64,000 nucleotides of DNA from Haloactinopolyspora alba (GTDB taxonomy: Bacteria > Actinomycetota > Actinomycetes > Jiangellales > Jiangellaceae), in assembly GCF_003014555.1 (NCBI RefSeq), contig NZ_PYGE01000001.1:124001-188000 (forward strand), written 5' to 3'. The notes beneath the pieces are model-generated. The model saw only the letters and a program-made list of their open reading frames with translations, had not been told where the DNA came from and ran no database searches. Positions 47,100 through 55,649 of this stretch are shown in pieces. The number at the start of each line of letters is the position of its first letter. Within the stretch, counting starts at the first letter, position 1. Both the position numbers and the translations under genes were made by a program.

Positions 47100-48896
47100 T
47101 TACGCGGTTGCCGCGACGTATGTGGTCACGACAGTGGCGTGACCGGCACGACGGACGACGAGCTCGTACTCGTCGATCGCGGCCAGCTCCGCACTGTCAC
47201 GCTTCACCGCACCGACTAACAGCCGGTGCAGGACCGTAGCGTCGGCCGGGTCCGCGCTGGTCCGCAACGTCGCCACCGTCGCTCCCAGCTTGCGAACCTC
47301 TAGGTCCACCGGTTGTACGCCATCACCCGTCGCACCGGGAGGCTCTGTTTCGACGTTTGTCTGCTCCGTGACTGGCTCTTGTGGCTCCGTGTCGGCGCGC
47401 GGTTGCACGAGTGTCGGCCGTCCGGTCGCGACTCGCACCAGGCCCCACTCTTCGAGTAGTCGCACCGCGCGTTGCGCCGTGGACACCGACACGTCATGAT
47501 CACGCGCCAACTGCTTGACCGACGGAATCGGCATACCGATCGCCAATTCACCGGCGTAGATGCGGTCCCGAAGGTCGACGGCGATCTTCTCGTACGGGTT
47601 GCTCGCCTCGAACTCCTGCCGCTCCGGCAGAGCCGCACGGGCAGGCCGTTCGGGCATGCGGGTGGCGATCTCACCGGCAGCACGTTGGTCTGCTTCCGAC
47701 ACCCACGCGGTGTAGGAACGCAGCGTCGTCGTACCGCCGCTGCCGTGCCCAAGACGCCCGGCGACCGTGCGGATGTTCACACCCGCGGCGATCAGCTCGG
47801 TCGCGTTGTAATGGCGAAGCTTGTGCAACGTGGTGCGGATCCCGAGCCGCCGCGCGAGCTTGCCGTAGCGCTGGGTCACCGAGTCAGGGATCCGCGGCTC
47901 CGACCCGTCAGGCTTGAGCGAGAACACGTAGGCGTCCTGACTCAACTCCATCCCCAACGCGGCCATGCGGGCCACCCAGCGGTCCCGATGTTCACCCAGA
48001 AGCTCGACGGTAGCTTCGTCAAGGACCACCCGCCGGTCCGCGTGGCTCTTGGTGTCCTTCTCCCACCGCCGGCGTCCGAGCTGCCCGATGCTCCGTGACA
48101 GATGCAGGACCCGGTTCGGCAAGTCGATGTCCTCCCACCGGATCGCACACAACTCACCCCGACGGTAGCCAGTCACCATCGTCAGCCAGACGAGCATGCC
48201 CCAATCGGCGTCGCTGTCCCATGCGGCCGTCACGATTCGTGCGGCCTCCTCCGGCGACGGCGGGTCCGGATTCGACCGCGCCGGAGCAGGTGGCTCCGCC
48301 GTCGACGCCGGATTCACACTGATCCACTTCCACCTCTGAGCACGCCGGAACGCCCCGCTCAGAATCATGTGAACCTGTCGAATAGTCGACTCGCCGAGTG
48401 GACGACACTCGTGCCGCCGGCAGCGCTCGTCACAGTCGTGCTCACGCAACGTCCGGTGATCGACGAGAGCCTTCCTACCCGAGCAGTGCTCCCGGCAACG
48501 ACGCATCTCGTAATACAGCGAGTCGAGGATCTCCGCGTCGATCTTGCCGACCTTCTCCTTGCCGACGAACGGCAGCACATGCTTCTTCAGATAGCCCCGG
48601 TACGTCCCCTCCGTGCTCGGCTCCAGCTTGTTCTCCCGCAGGTGCCGTTCGAGGAGCTGGGACACCGTCGCGTTCGTTCGCGGGTTGCGTCTCTCATTCA
48701 TCTCGTTGAGCATCCGAACGCGCGCCGCCTCGGCTTCTTTGGCGGCTTTCGGACCTGCAGGCACCACTTCGACGAGGTCGTAGCGCTTCTTGGTGACGGG
48801 ATCCACGCCCGCGTATACACGCACGCGGAGGGCGCCGCTGGGCAACAAATCGATGCTGCCTTGCTGCCTGCTTCGGCGCTTTCCCTCGGACGTCAC
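47100..48896 (-). CDS. int: Tyrosine integrase fused to a C-terminal GntR domain
   Basis: The 598-residue protein has an arm-binding N-terminus (1-75), a SAM-like core-binding domain from about 78 to 190 broken by a Cys/His-rich insertion (Cys134, 138, 155, 159, 164), and a catalytic domain of 215-410. The catalytic set is Arg245 or 246 in TGYRRGEL, His358 and Arg361 in LHKLRHYN, His384 in RLGHGSG and Tyr395 in RSYTAW. A GntR-type winged helix follows at 433-498 (NPYEKIAVDLRDRIYAGEL, VKQLARDHDVSVSTAQRAVR), then about 100 residues of unknown fold. It should integrate the ICE into the adjacent tRNA-Lys gene. It starts at the GTG at 48896. Confidence 0.92.
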   Translation of the reverse strand: MTSEGKRRSRQQGSIDLLPSGALRVRVYAGVDPVTKKRYDLVEVVPAGPKAAKEAEAARVRMLNEMNERRNPRTNATVSQLLERHLRENKLEPSTEGTYRGYLKKHVLPFVGKEKVGKIDAEILDSLYYEMRRCREHCSGRKALVDHRTLREHDCDERCRRHECRPLGESTIRQVHMILSGAFRRAQRWKWISVNPASTAEPPAPARSNPDPPSPEEAARIVTAAWDSDADWGMLVWLTMVTGYRRGELCAIRWEDIDLPNRVLHLSRSIGQLGRRRWEKDTKSHADRRVVLDEATVELLGEHRDRWVARMAALGMELSQDAYVFSLKPDGSEPRIPDSVTQRYGKLARRLGIRTTLHKLRHYNATELIAAGVNIRTVAGRLGHGSGGTTTLRSYTAWVSEADQRAAGEIATRMPERPARAALPERQEFEASNPYEKIAVDLRDRIYAGELAIGMPIPSVKQLARDHDVSVSTAQRAVRLLEEWGLVRVATGRPTLVQPRADTEPQEPVTEQTNVETEPPGATGDGVQPVDLEVRKLGATVATLRTSADPADATVLHRLLVGAVKRDSAELAAIDEYELVVRRAGHATVVTTYVAATA

Positions 48897-48997
48897 AGGG
48901 GTACGCTATCGCGATTTCGCGTCACAGTCCGTGTCATGACGGGATGAACGGACTCATGAAGCTGGGCCAAGCTGGTCAAGAATGCTGGTCAGGAGGG
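48897..48997. other. Attachment-site region with arm-type repeats
   Basis: Three direct repeats lie between integrase and tRNA: GCTGGGCCAA (48961), GCTGGTCAAG (48971) and GCTGGTCAGG (48984). A dyad CGCGATTTCGCG (48910-48921) sits next to the integrase start. These are placed as expected for integrase arm sites and an autoregulatory operator. The crossover core should be in the tRNA 3' half at 48998-49025. Confidence 0.55.
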
Positions 48998-49069
48998 TGG
49001 GCCCCCGGGGGATCGAACCCCGAACCCGCGGATTAAAAGTCCGCTGCTCTGCCGTTGAGCTAGAGGCCC
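48998..49069 (-). tRNA. tRNA-Lys(UUU), ICE attachment site
   Basis: On the minus strand the cloverleaf is complete: acceptor GGGCCTC with GGGGCCC, D-arm GCTC...GAGC, anticodon stem GCGGA/TCCGC with loop CTTTTAA (anticodon TTT) and T-arm CGGGG-TTCGATC-CCCCG. The discriminator is A, and CCA is not encoded. It is likely the attB of this ICE; the integrase-proximal side holds the tRNA 3' end, so the gene remains intact after insertion. Confidence 0.95.
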
Positions 49070-49224
49070 GGCTGGCGAATGCTCGACCGCTCGAACGGTC
49101 TGAACGCATGCGCCCTGCACGCCGCGGATGCCGCCACGCTGGAACCGGCTCGACATCCACACCGCCCCGTTAGGGTATCCGCACTGCAGCGACGGCTCCC
49201 AATCGGCACGAGGAGGTGCGCCGC

Positions 49225-49698
49225 ATGCTCAGTGTCCAGGTGCGCCGCGTCTACGACGAACCACAGTCCGACGACGGTCTGCGCGTCCTGGTCGACGGCG
49301 TGTGGCCGCGCGGTATCGCCAAGCAGCGGCTGGCGCACGACGAGTGGCTCCGCGACCTCGCGCCGTCCTCTGACCTGCGCCGGTGGTTCGGCCACGATCG
49401 GTCGAAGTTCGCCGAGTTCCGCCGCCGATACCGGACCGAGCTGGACACCGCCACCGCACGCCAGACGCTGGACCGACTGCGAGCAACCACGACCACCGTC
49501 ACGCTGCTCACCGCCACCAAGGACGTCCAACACAGCCATGCCGCCGTCCTGGCCGAGTTGCTCGAGAACGGCCAACCCGACGAAGGCGGCGACCCGGCGT
49601 GCTGGCTGGCCGGAGTGTGCCCGGAGTGTGGCCGTTTCGTCCCGGACGAGCCGCCGACGACGTGCCCCGGTTGCGGCACGCGGATCACCCAGGACTGA
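49225..49698 (+). CDS. DUF488 protein with C-terminal zinc ribbon
   Basis: The 157-residue protein has the DUF488 pattern: RVYDEPQSDDGLRVLVDGVWPRG, HDEWLRDLAPS, FGHDRSKFAEF and VTLLTATKDVQHSHA. A zinc ribbon follows (CPECGRF, CPGCGTRI). DUF488 is widespread and uncharacterised. GAGGAGG precedes the ATG at 49225. It is the first chromosomal gene to the right of the ICE. It is convergent with the esterase gene. Confidence 0.85.
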   Translation: MLSVQVRRVYDEPQSDDGLRVLVDGVWPRGIAKQRLAHDEWLRDLAPSSDLRRWFGHDRSKFAEFRRRYRTELDTATARQTLDRLRATTTTVTLLTATKDVQHSHAAVLAELLENGQPDEGGDPACWLAGVCPECGRFVPDEPPTTCPGCGTRITQD

Positions 49699-49704
49699 CC
49701 CGGC

Positions 49705-50637
49705 TCAGCCGTGCAGCACGGGCCGCAGCCGTTCGGCCAGCCATTCCGGCAGCGCCGTGCTGGCGGGGACGGCCCCGTTGTGGTGGAAAAATCCGTGGAT
49801 CATGCCGGGGAACCGGCGCGCGACGACGTCCACGCCGTCGGCGGCCAGCCGCGACGCGTAGTGTTCGCCGTCGTCGCGGGCCGGGTCGTACTCGGCCGTG
49901 GCGATGACGGTGAACGGCAGCCCGGCCAGTATTCGCGCGCGCAACGGTGCCGCGTACGGGTGTGACCCCGCGAACGCCGTGGGCAGGTACTCGTGCCAGG
50001 CCTGCTGCATCGCGGCCCTGGTCAACGCGTAGCCGGTCGCGTAGCGCAGCGCACTCTCGGTGGCGCACGACGGCTCCAGCGGCGGGTAGAGCAGGACCTG
50101 CGCCGCCAGCGGCACACCGACGGCCAGGTCGCGCACGGCCAACGCGGCTGCGGCCGCGAGATTGCCGCCGGCGCTGTCGCCTCCGACCACGACCCTGGAG
50201 AGGTCGACTCCCAGCCGGTCCGCCGACGACGCCAGGTGGGCCAGTACCGCCAGCATGTCGTCCACGGGCGCCGGGAAGCGTGACTCCGGCGCCAGCCGGT
50301 AGTCGACGCTCGCGACCACGGCCTCGAGGCGGTGCGCGAGATTCTTGAGCGGCGTGTCCCAGGTGTCGAGGTCGCCACGTGTCCAGCCGCCGGCGTGTGC
50401 CCACACGACGACGGGCGCGGGCGCGGCAACACCGTCCGGGGAGTAGAGACGGACGCCGACCGGCTCACCCGCCGACGGCGCCTCGATGTCGCGGACCGAC
50501 ACCGCCTCGGCCGCGTCACCCTGCAACGCCGCGACGCGGCGGATCGCGGCCCGCGACTCGTCCAGCGTGAGTGTCTCCAGCGGCGGGGCGTCGGCCTGCG
50601 CCGCCAGCAGCGATTCGACGTCCGGATCGAGCGTCAT
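49705..50637 (-). CDS. Alpha/beta hydrolase, HSL-type esterase
   Basis: The 310-residue protein has the oxyanion-hole motif WAHAGGW (Ala replaces the first Gly of HGGG), the nucleophile GGDSAGGN, an acid in AEYDPARDDG and the catalytic His in PGMIHGFFH. These are typical of hormone-sensitive-lipase-like esterases. It acts on small esters in the cytoplasm; substrate unknown. The ATG overlaps the stop of the DinB-like gene by 4 bp. Confidence 0.9.
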   Translation of the reverse strand: MTLDPDVESLLAAQADAPPLETLTLDESRAAIRRVAALQGDAAEAVSVRDIEAPSAGEPVGVRLYSPDGVAAPAPVVVWAHAGGWTRGDLDTWDTPLKNLAHRLEAVVASVDYRLAPESRFPAPVDDMLAVLAHLASSADRLGVDLSRVVVGGDSAGGNLAAAAALAVRDLAVGVPLAAQVLLYPPLEPSCATESALRYATGYALTRAAMQQAWHEYLPTAFAGSHPYAAPLRARILAGLPFTVIATAEYDPARDDGEHYASRLAADGVDVVARRFPGMIHGFFHHNGAVPASTALPEWLAERLRPVLHG

Positions 50638-51182
50638 CGGTGGCCTCCTTCGGTGCTGCCGGACGTCGCGCCGAGGTGGATGCCGACGTGCCGGAACGGT
50701 TCGCCGCCGGGGACGGACATGACGTACTGGGCCAACGCGCCCATGCTGGTCACGACGGGGTGGGTGAACGCCGGCGCGGCGGTCCAGGGGACCCGGGAGA
50801 GCTCGTCGAGCAGCGCGTCGCGGACCGTGTCGAAGCGGTGCAGGAGCTGATCACCGGAGATCTCGCGTCCGGCGGCCACCCCCGCCCGGTTCAGCTCGAC
50901 CCCGGCGGGCGGAATCTCCCAGCGCGGGTCGAGACTCCAGTGCATCCGGCCGGACCGCGCCTCGGTGAGCACGGCGAGATTGATCTCGTCCCACATCAGG
51001 ATGTGCGCGACGAGGTCACCCAGCGAATCGCAGAAATGCCCCAGCGGCCCGTCGCCGACCCGGTAGGGCGCGAACAGCTGGTCGTCGGGCAGGTCCCTGA
51101 CCAGGTCGGTCAGCAGGTCGTGGTCGTCAGCGGCGCGTCGGACGGCCTCGTCGGCCGCGACGGTGTCGTCGTTCGATGTCAC
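50634..51182 (-). CDS. DinB/maleylpyruvate-isomerase-like protein
   Basis: The 182-residue protein is helical with LTDLVRDLPDDQLFAPYRVG, CDSLGDLVAHILMWDEINL and a late EPFRHVGIHLG whose His may be the third metal ligand, as in four-helix DinB/YfiT proteins. It could be a mycothiol-dependent or metal-dependent enzyme; specific function unknown. It is coupled to the esterase by a 4-bp overlap. Confidence 0.72.
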   Translation of the reverse strand: MTSNDDTVAADEAVRRAADDHDLLTDLVRDLPDDQLFAPYRVGDGPLGHFCDSLGDLVAHILMWDEINLAVLTEARSGRMHWSLDPRWEIPPAGVELNRAGVAAGREISGDQLLHRFDTVRDALLDELSRVPWTAAPAFTHPVVTSMGALAQYVMSVPGGEPFRHVGIHLGATSGSTEGGHR

Positions 51183-51272
51183 GCCGGTGAACCTACGGCC
51201 GCGGCGTCCGGGATGTCCGATGACTGCCGGCCTCCGGCAGCCTTCCGCCGGCGACTCACCAGCCTCGCGGTG

Positions 51273-52343
51273 TCAGCGGCGCAGCACGTCCAGCAGATCC
51301 GGGCCCAGCCCGGTGATCACGCGCTCGTCCAGGCTGTACCGGACGTAGTGACCGGCGCGTTCGCTGTGCACCAGCCCGACCGCACGCAACGCCGACAGGT
51401 GCTTGGTGACCGTCGACTCCGCCATCCCCCACAGCCGGGCGATCTCGCGCGCCGAACGCGGCTCGACGGCGATGGCCCGGCACACCTCCAGCCGTGCCGG
51501 GTGGGCGAGCACGTTCAGCCGGCGCAACGTCGATCGGCTGCCGGCGGCGCTCGCGGGCGACGGGACGGGGTAGTGCACGACGACGGGACGGCCCGGTTCG
51601 TCGGCCACGTAGAGATGCCCGCTACCCAGGACGGTCGGGACGAGGACGAGCCCTCGCCCGGCGACGGCGAGCCGCTTGTTCTGCACCTTGTCGACGACGA
51701 TCCGACCGGCGGCGGCGTCGACCCGCACGGCCGGCGACAACCTCGACAGCGCACGGCTCCAGCCGTCCCGGTCACGCATCGCCGAGCGCGCGCTCGCCTC
51801 CTCGCCGAGCCGTGGCGCGGCGCTGCCCCACTCGCGGGCGAAGAACGACGTCCACGCCTGGTCCAGCAGGTCGGCGAACGCGTCGCGGGCGGCTTCCGGC
51901 TCGTCCAGCACCAAGGTGACCGTGCGCCGCGCACGAGGGCCGCGGGCACGGGCCAGACTCCGCACGTGCGCCCGCACCGTGGCGTCGCCGACATCGCCCG
52001 CACGACCGCGCCGGCGGGCCAGCGGCCGCAGCACCGACGCGGCGAAGTCCTTCGGCGGCATCCGCCGGATCCACGCCACCTGCTCGCTCCAGCCGGACCC
52101 GGTGACCAGGGTTGGGTCCGCCAGCAGCGCGGCGCGCACGGCGGAAACCGCGAACGACCAGTCCGCCAGAGCGTCCGTGACGCCGGCTGGCAGCTTCGCC
52201 CAGACCTGGGCGGCCCAGTCGGCATGCTCCGGGTGGTGGTCGGCGACGAGGACGTGCCACGCCGATCCGAACTCGGCCAGCGGCGACGTGCTGATACGCA
52301 CATCCGTGTCCGTAGCGCCGGTCATGTCGAGCGAGATCGGCAT
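51273..52343 (-). CDS. ArsR-type HTH regulator with DUF5937-like N-terminus
   Basis: The 356-residue protein has a long N-terminal region (STSPLAEFGSAWHVL, DWSFAVSAVRAALLADP) and a C-terminal ArsR winged helix (VLAHPARLEVCRAIA, SAREIARLWGMAESTVTKHL, then GHYVRYSLD). It lacks an obvious metal-binding cysteine pair. The ATG at 52343 is chosen over the frame start at 52385. It is divergent from the FAD oxidoreductase, which it probably controls. Confidence 0.85.
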   Translation of the reverse strand: MPISLDMTGATDTDVRISTSPLAEFGSAWHVLVADHHPEHADWAAQVWAKLPAGVTDALADWSFAVSAVRAALLADPTLVTGSGWSEQVAWIRRMPPKDFAASVLRPLARRRGRAGDVGDATVRAHVRSLARARGPRARRTVTLVLDEPEAARDAFADLLDQAWTSFFAREWGSAAPRLGEEASARSAMRDRDGWSRALSRLSPAVRVDAAAGRIVVDKVQNKRLAVAGRGLVLVPTVLGSGHLYVADEPGRPVVVHYPVPSPASAAGSRSTLRRLNVLAHPARLEVCRAIAVEPRSAREIARLWGMAESTVTKHLSALRAVGLVHSERAGHYVRYSLDERVITGLGPDLLDVLRR

Positions 52344-52532
52344 AAGGCCACGATATTCGAGCGCAGCGGCGGTCCCATCCGACACGACCGCGTCTGGGCA
52401 CGGGCTGCCAGCGATCTGTCAGGACTTTGTCAGTGGGTGCCGGTTGAATGGGTTCCGGTACCGGACGCCGGAACCGGCAGCACCGGCCGGGTCGGCGTTC
52501 GGTCCCGCGACCATGAAGGAGACGCCACACCC

Positions 52533-53918
52533 ATGACTACGCTTCCCACACTGGACACCGCCGCGCTGACACAGCTGCGCACCATGTTCGACACCCGCTT
52601 GATCGCGCCGGAGGACCCCGGCTACGACGCAGCGCGCACCGTTTTCCCGGGCGACGTCGACCATCGCCCGTCCGCCATCCTCCGCCCCCGTGACGCCGCG
52701 GACGTCGCGCAGGCACTGTCCGTCGTCCGCGAGACCGGCGCCGAGGTCTCCGTGCGCAGCGGCGGGCACAGCCTCGCCGGGCACGGCGTCAGCGACGGCG
52801 GCATCACCCTCGATCTCGCCGAGATGAAAGACCTCGACATCGACGTGGACGCCCGCACGGCTTGGGCCGGAGCCGGGCTCACCGCCGGCGAGTACACCAA
52901 TGCGGTGGGCGAACACGGGCTGGCCACCGGGTTCGGCGACACCGGAGTCGTCGGCATCGGCGGCATCACTCTCGGTGGCGGTGTCGGTTTCCTTTCCCGG
53001 CGGTACGGGCTGACCATCGACGATCTACTCGCGGCCGAGATCGTCACGGCCGACGGCTCCATCCTGCACGTCGACGCCGACAACCATCCGGACCTGTTCT
53101 GGGCCATCCGCGGTGGCGGCGGCAACTTCGGCGTGGTCACCCGGTTCCGGTACCGGCTGCACGAGGTACCGACGGTGGTCGGCGGCATGATGCTGCTGCC
53201 GGCGACGGCCGATGTCCTGCGCGGAGTGCTGGCGGCGGCCGCGGAAGCCCCGGATGAGCTCTCGCTGATCATCAACACGATGCTCGCGCCGCCGATGCCG
53301 TTCATCCCCGCCGACCAGCACGGCCAACCGGTCGTCCTGCTGCTGGCCTGCTACGCCGGGCCGGACGACGACGGCCAGCGCGCTCTCGCGCCGTTCCGCG
53401 CCGTCGCCACGCCGGTCGCGGACATGATCCAGTCGATCCCCTACTCCGGCATGTTCCCACCTGGGGAGGGCGAGGACTTCCACCCGACGGCGGCGAGCCG
53501 CACCTTCTACGCGGACGACATCGCCGCCGACACCGTCGACACGATCATCGACCGCATCTCCTCGTCGGCCGGCAGTATGCGGGCGGTCCAGATCCGGCCG
53601 CTCGGCGGCGCCATCGACCGTGTTGCCAACGACGCCACCGCGTACGCGCACCGCGGCCGCCGGTACATGATGAACATCACGTCGTTCTACGACGGCGCGG
53701 ACGACTACGCCGCTCAGGAAGCCTGGGTGGACGACCTGACCTCGGCCCTGCGCAACGGCGCCGACGGCGCGTACGCCAACTTCCTCGGCCACGACGGCAC
53801 CGACCGCGTCCGCGAGGCGTATCCGGGCGGGACGTTAGACCGTCTCGCCGAGGTGAAGAGCCACTACGACCCGACGAACCTGTTCCGGCTCAACCACAAC
53901 ATCCCGCCGGCACCGTAA
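52533..53918 (+). CDS. FAD-linked oxidoreductase (BBE-like)
   Basis: The 461-residue protein has a PCMH-type FAD domain (SVRSGGHSLAGHG with the flavin-binding His; GIGGITLGGGVGFLSRRYG) and the C-terminal BBE motif YDPTNLFRLNHNIPP. The Cys of bicovalent members is replaced (GFGDTGVVG), so flavin attachment is likely through His only. It should oxidise an alcohol, sugar or secondary metabolite. GGAG lies 12 bases before the ATG at 52533. Divergent from the ArsR-type regulator. Confidence 0.9.
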   Translation: MTTLPTLDTAALTQLRTMFDTRLIAPEDPGYDAARTVFPGDVDHRPSAILRPRDAADVAQALSVVRETGAEVSVRSGGHSLAGHGVSDGGITLDLAEMKDLDIDVDARTAWAGAGLTAGEYTNAVGEHGLATGFGDTGVVGIGGITLGGGVGFLSRRYGLTIDDLLAAEIVTADGSILHVDADNHPDLFWAIRGGGGNFGVVTRFRYRLHEVPTVVGGMMLLPATADVLRGVLAAAAEAPDELSLIINTMLAPPMPFIPADQHGQPVVLLLACYAGPDDDGQRALAPFRAVATPVADMIQSIPYSGMFPPGEGEDFHPTAASRTFYADDIAADTVDTIIDRISSSAGSMRAVQIRPLGGAIDRVANDATAYAHRGRRYMMNITSFYDGADDYAAQEAWVDDLTSALRNGADGAYANFLGHDGTDRVREAYPGGTLDRLAEVKSHYDPTNLFRLNHNIPPAP

Positions 53919-53938
53919 CCGGGCCGACGGTGCCGGCA

Positions 53939-53973
53939 GAGCCGCCCGACCCCTGTATCGGGCCGGGCGGCTC
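53939..53973. terminator. Bidirectional hairpin between convergent genes
   Basis: GAGCCGCCCG (53939) pairs exactly with CGGGCGGCTC (53964), with CCC/GGG able to extend the stem inside. It lies 20 bp after the oxidoreductase stop and 45 bp from the carboxypeptidase stop on the other strand. Confidence 0.65.
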
Positions 53974-54018
53974 GCTGCCCGGTGGACCGCGGTGGTCACA
54001 GTCGCCGCGGTCGGCCGG

Positions 54019-55440
54019 TCAATGTGGGCGCGGCCGGCCGCGGTGGAACTCACGGCGGCACTCGGTGAGATCCACCCCCACCGTCTCGCCCAGGTGGACG
54101 TTGACGGCGCTGGTCTGCAGCACCGTCCCGTCCGGCCGTTCACATGTGAGCGTCCACGGCTCCTCGTAGAACTCCGTCTGCCCACCCTTGATGCCGTCGG
54201 CCTGATACGCCGGCACCGGCCGGTACGAGGGGTTGACCGCCCAGCTGAACTTGCCGTTGCGGCTGGCGACGTCGAGCTCGGAGCTCAGTGTGGTGGTGAA
54301 CGACGCCGGTTCGGTGCTGCCATCCGGCTGCTCGAAGGGGCTGGTGTACATGTCGAACGACTTCGTCACGCGCAGCACCGCGTCCTTCGGCGCGTGTCCC
54401 TCGATCGTCGCGTGCTGGCCCGGTTCCGCCGTGGTCTCGAGAGCCTCGACCATGGCGTCCCGATGCGACGGGTACGGGTCGACGACCTGGGTCTCGAAGG
54501 TCCGTTCCACGCCCTCGTCGGGGCACGTCTCGGTGGTGACGGACAGCGCGCGGGTGGCGTAGTACGCCCAGTCGATGGCCTCGCCGGTGGTCTCGTAGTC
54601 CTCGGCGGACGGCATCGCCTCGTACGTCGGTCCGTAGTGCGCGGCGATCGACGACGCCAGGTCGTGCAGCCGCCCGGTGTCCTGGGCCGGGCCGGCCTCG
54701 AGCTGCAGCGGCGGGTACAGCACGACCTGAATGCACGTGTGCTGGGTGTTGAACACCGTGGCCTGCCGCGTCGAGAGCAGCCACTCGATGTTCCTCGTCT
54801 CGGGCTCCGACCAGGGCGCCGCACCTGCGGTCGCTATCGGCAGCCACCCGAGCCCGTAGTTGCGGTTCATGTCGACGTCGGTGTCGGTGTGCCGCCGGCC
54901 GCGGACGAAGCCGTCCACGTTCACGATCGGCACGATCACCACCCGAGCACGGTCCAGCAGATCGGCGAAGACGGGGTCGTCGGCGTTCTCGACCAGGTCG
55001 ACGGCGAACTCCATGGTCAGCTCGCCACTCGGGAACTCGTCGCCGTGATGCATGCCCACGTCGACGAACACCGGCTTGCCCTGGTCGGTGTGCACGTCGC
55101 GGGTGATCTCCAGGCCGCGGACCTCCCGGCCGGAACTGGTCCGGTACGGCAGTGTGATCGGCTTGACCAGGTTCGGATGCTCGGCCGCCAGTTCGGCCAT
55201 GTCCTCGTGATAGTCCGTGAGGGAGCGGTAGCCGGTACCGCCGCTGGGTAGGTCGGAATCGGCCGGACCGGACTCGACCGGACCGGACTCGGCGGGCGCC
55301 GCGCCGGACGGGCTGTCGGCCGCGGCCGGCGCGGCCAGGCCGAGCGCCGCCGCGAGTCCGAGCGAGCCCACGAGCACCGGCACGGCTGCCGGCACCGGCT
55401 TCATACGAGTTCGAAGAGCTGGACGGTGGGTGCGTTTCAT
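54019..55440 (-). CDS. Secreted M14 zinc carboxypeptidase
   Basis: The 473-residue protein has a signal peptide (AAVPVLVGSLGLAAALGLAAP, then AAADS) and an M14 domain. Zinc ligands are in MHHGDEFPSGE near 128-138 and the later His in NTQHTC near 231; substrate-Arg/Asn in VDMNRNYG; catalytic Glu in VTTETC near 300. A C-terminal beta-rich part of about 120 residues follows. It should remove C-terminal residues from extracellular peptides or cell-wall material. The ATG at 55440 is chosen because it begins the signal peptide; the longer frame to 55554 is not needed. Confidence 0.9.
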   Translation of the reverse strand: MKRTHRPALRTRMKPVPAAVPVLVGSLGLAAALGLAAPAAADSPSGAAPAESGPVESGPADSDLPSGGTGYRSLTDYHEDMAELAAEHPNLVKPITLPYRTSSGREVRGLEITRDVHTDQGKPVFVDVGMHHGDEFPSGELTMEFAVDLVENADDPVFADLLDRARVVIVPIVNVDGFVRGRRHTDTDVDMNRNYGLGWLPIATAGAAPWSEPETRNIEWLLSTRQATVFNTQHTCIQVVLYPPLQLEAGPAQDTGRLHDLASSIAAHYGPTYEAMPSAEDYETTGEAIDWAYYATRALSVTTETCPDEGVERTFETQVVDPYPSHRDAMVEALETTAEPGQHATIEGHAPKDAVLRVTKSFDMYTSPFEQPDGSTEPASFTTTLSSELDVASRNGKFSWAVNPSYRPVPAYQADGIKGGQTEFYEEPWTLTCERPDGTVLQTSAVNVHLGETVGVDLTECRREFHRGRPRPH

Positions 55441-55595
55441 CTGCGTCCTCCTCGCAGGCACGTGCACGGCTCCCCGTCGCCGTCGTCGGAGCGTCAGAGG
55501 GTGATCTTCGCACCATGGCGACAGATTCCGCTGGAAAACCGGCCAAATCGACACCGCGATCGCGCCGAATCACGGCGAAGGGGTTGCGTAGCTGA

Positions 55596-55614
55596 TTAGG
55601 TTAGGCAAACCTGT
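55596..55614 (+). promoter_or_regulatory. Iron box (DmdR/IdeR-type) before the siderophore operon
   Basis: The 19-bp TTAGGTTAGGCAAACCTGT differs at only three positions from the actinobacterial iron-box consensus TTAGGTTAGGCTAACCTAA. It lies 35 bp before the GTG of the aminotransferase gene. It should give iron-dependent repression of the whole operon. Confidence 0.85.
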
Positions 55615-55649
55615 CTTCTACGTACACCTCTCGTGGAAGGACTCCGCCC

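Larger units (their letters stand above)
1..49025. mobile_element. Integrative and conjugative element (partial, left end outside window)
   Basis: The stretch carries a full conjugation gene set: MobF relaxase, VirD4-type coupling protein, VirB4-type ATPase, SCO6880-like protein, TrbL/VirB6-like membrane protein, pilin-like DUF6112 protein and a peptidoglycan hydrolase. It also has a Prim-Pol primase, SSB, an excisionase-like HTH protein and a tyrosine integrase. The integrase start lies about 100 bp from a tRNA-Lys gene, the usual arrangement for tRNA-targeting ICEs, so the right boundary should fall in the 3' half of that tRNA (about 48998-49025). No second copy of the tRNA 3' end was seen, and genes at position 1 are still ICE-like, so the left end is outside the window. 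A chain of shared promoter-proximal motifs links most core operons. Exact boundaries are inferred. Confidence 0.88.

Noticed and set aside
50571-53918. Open frame of 1115 codons running into the FAD oxidoreductase
   Set aside because: Only the last 461 residues from 52533 match a family. The upstream part is shadow over the esterase, DinB-like and ArsR genes.
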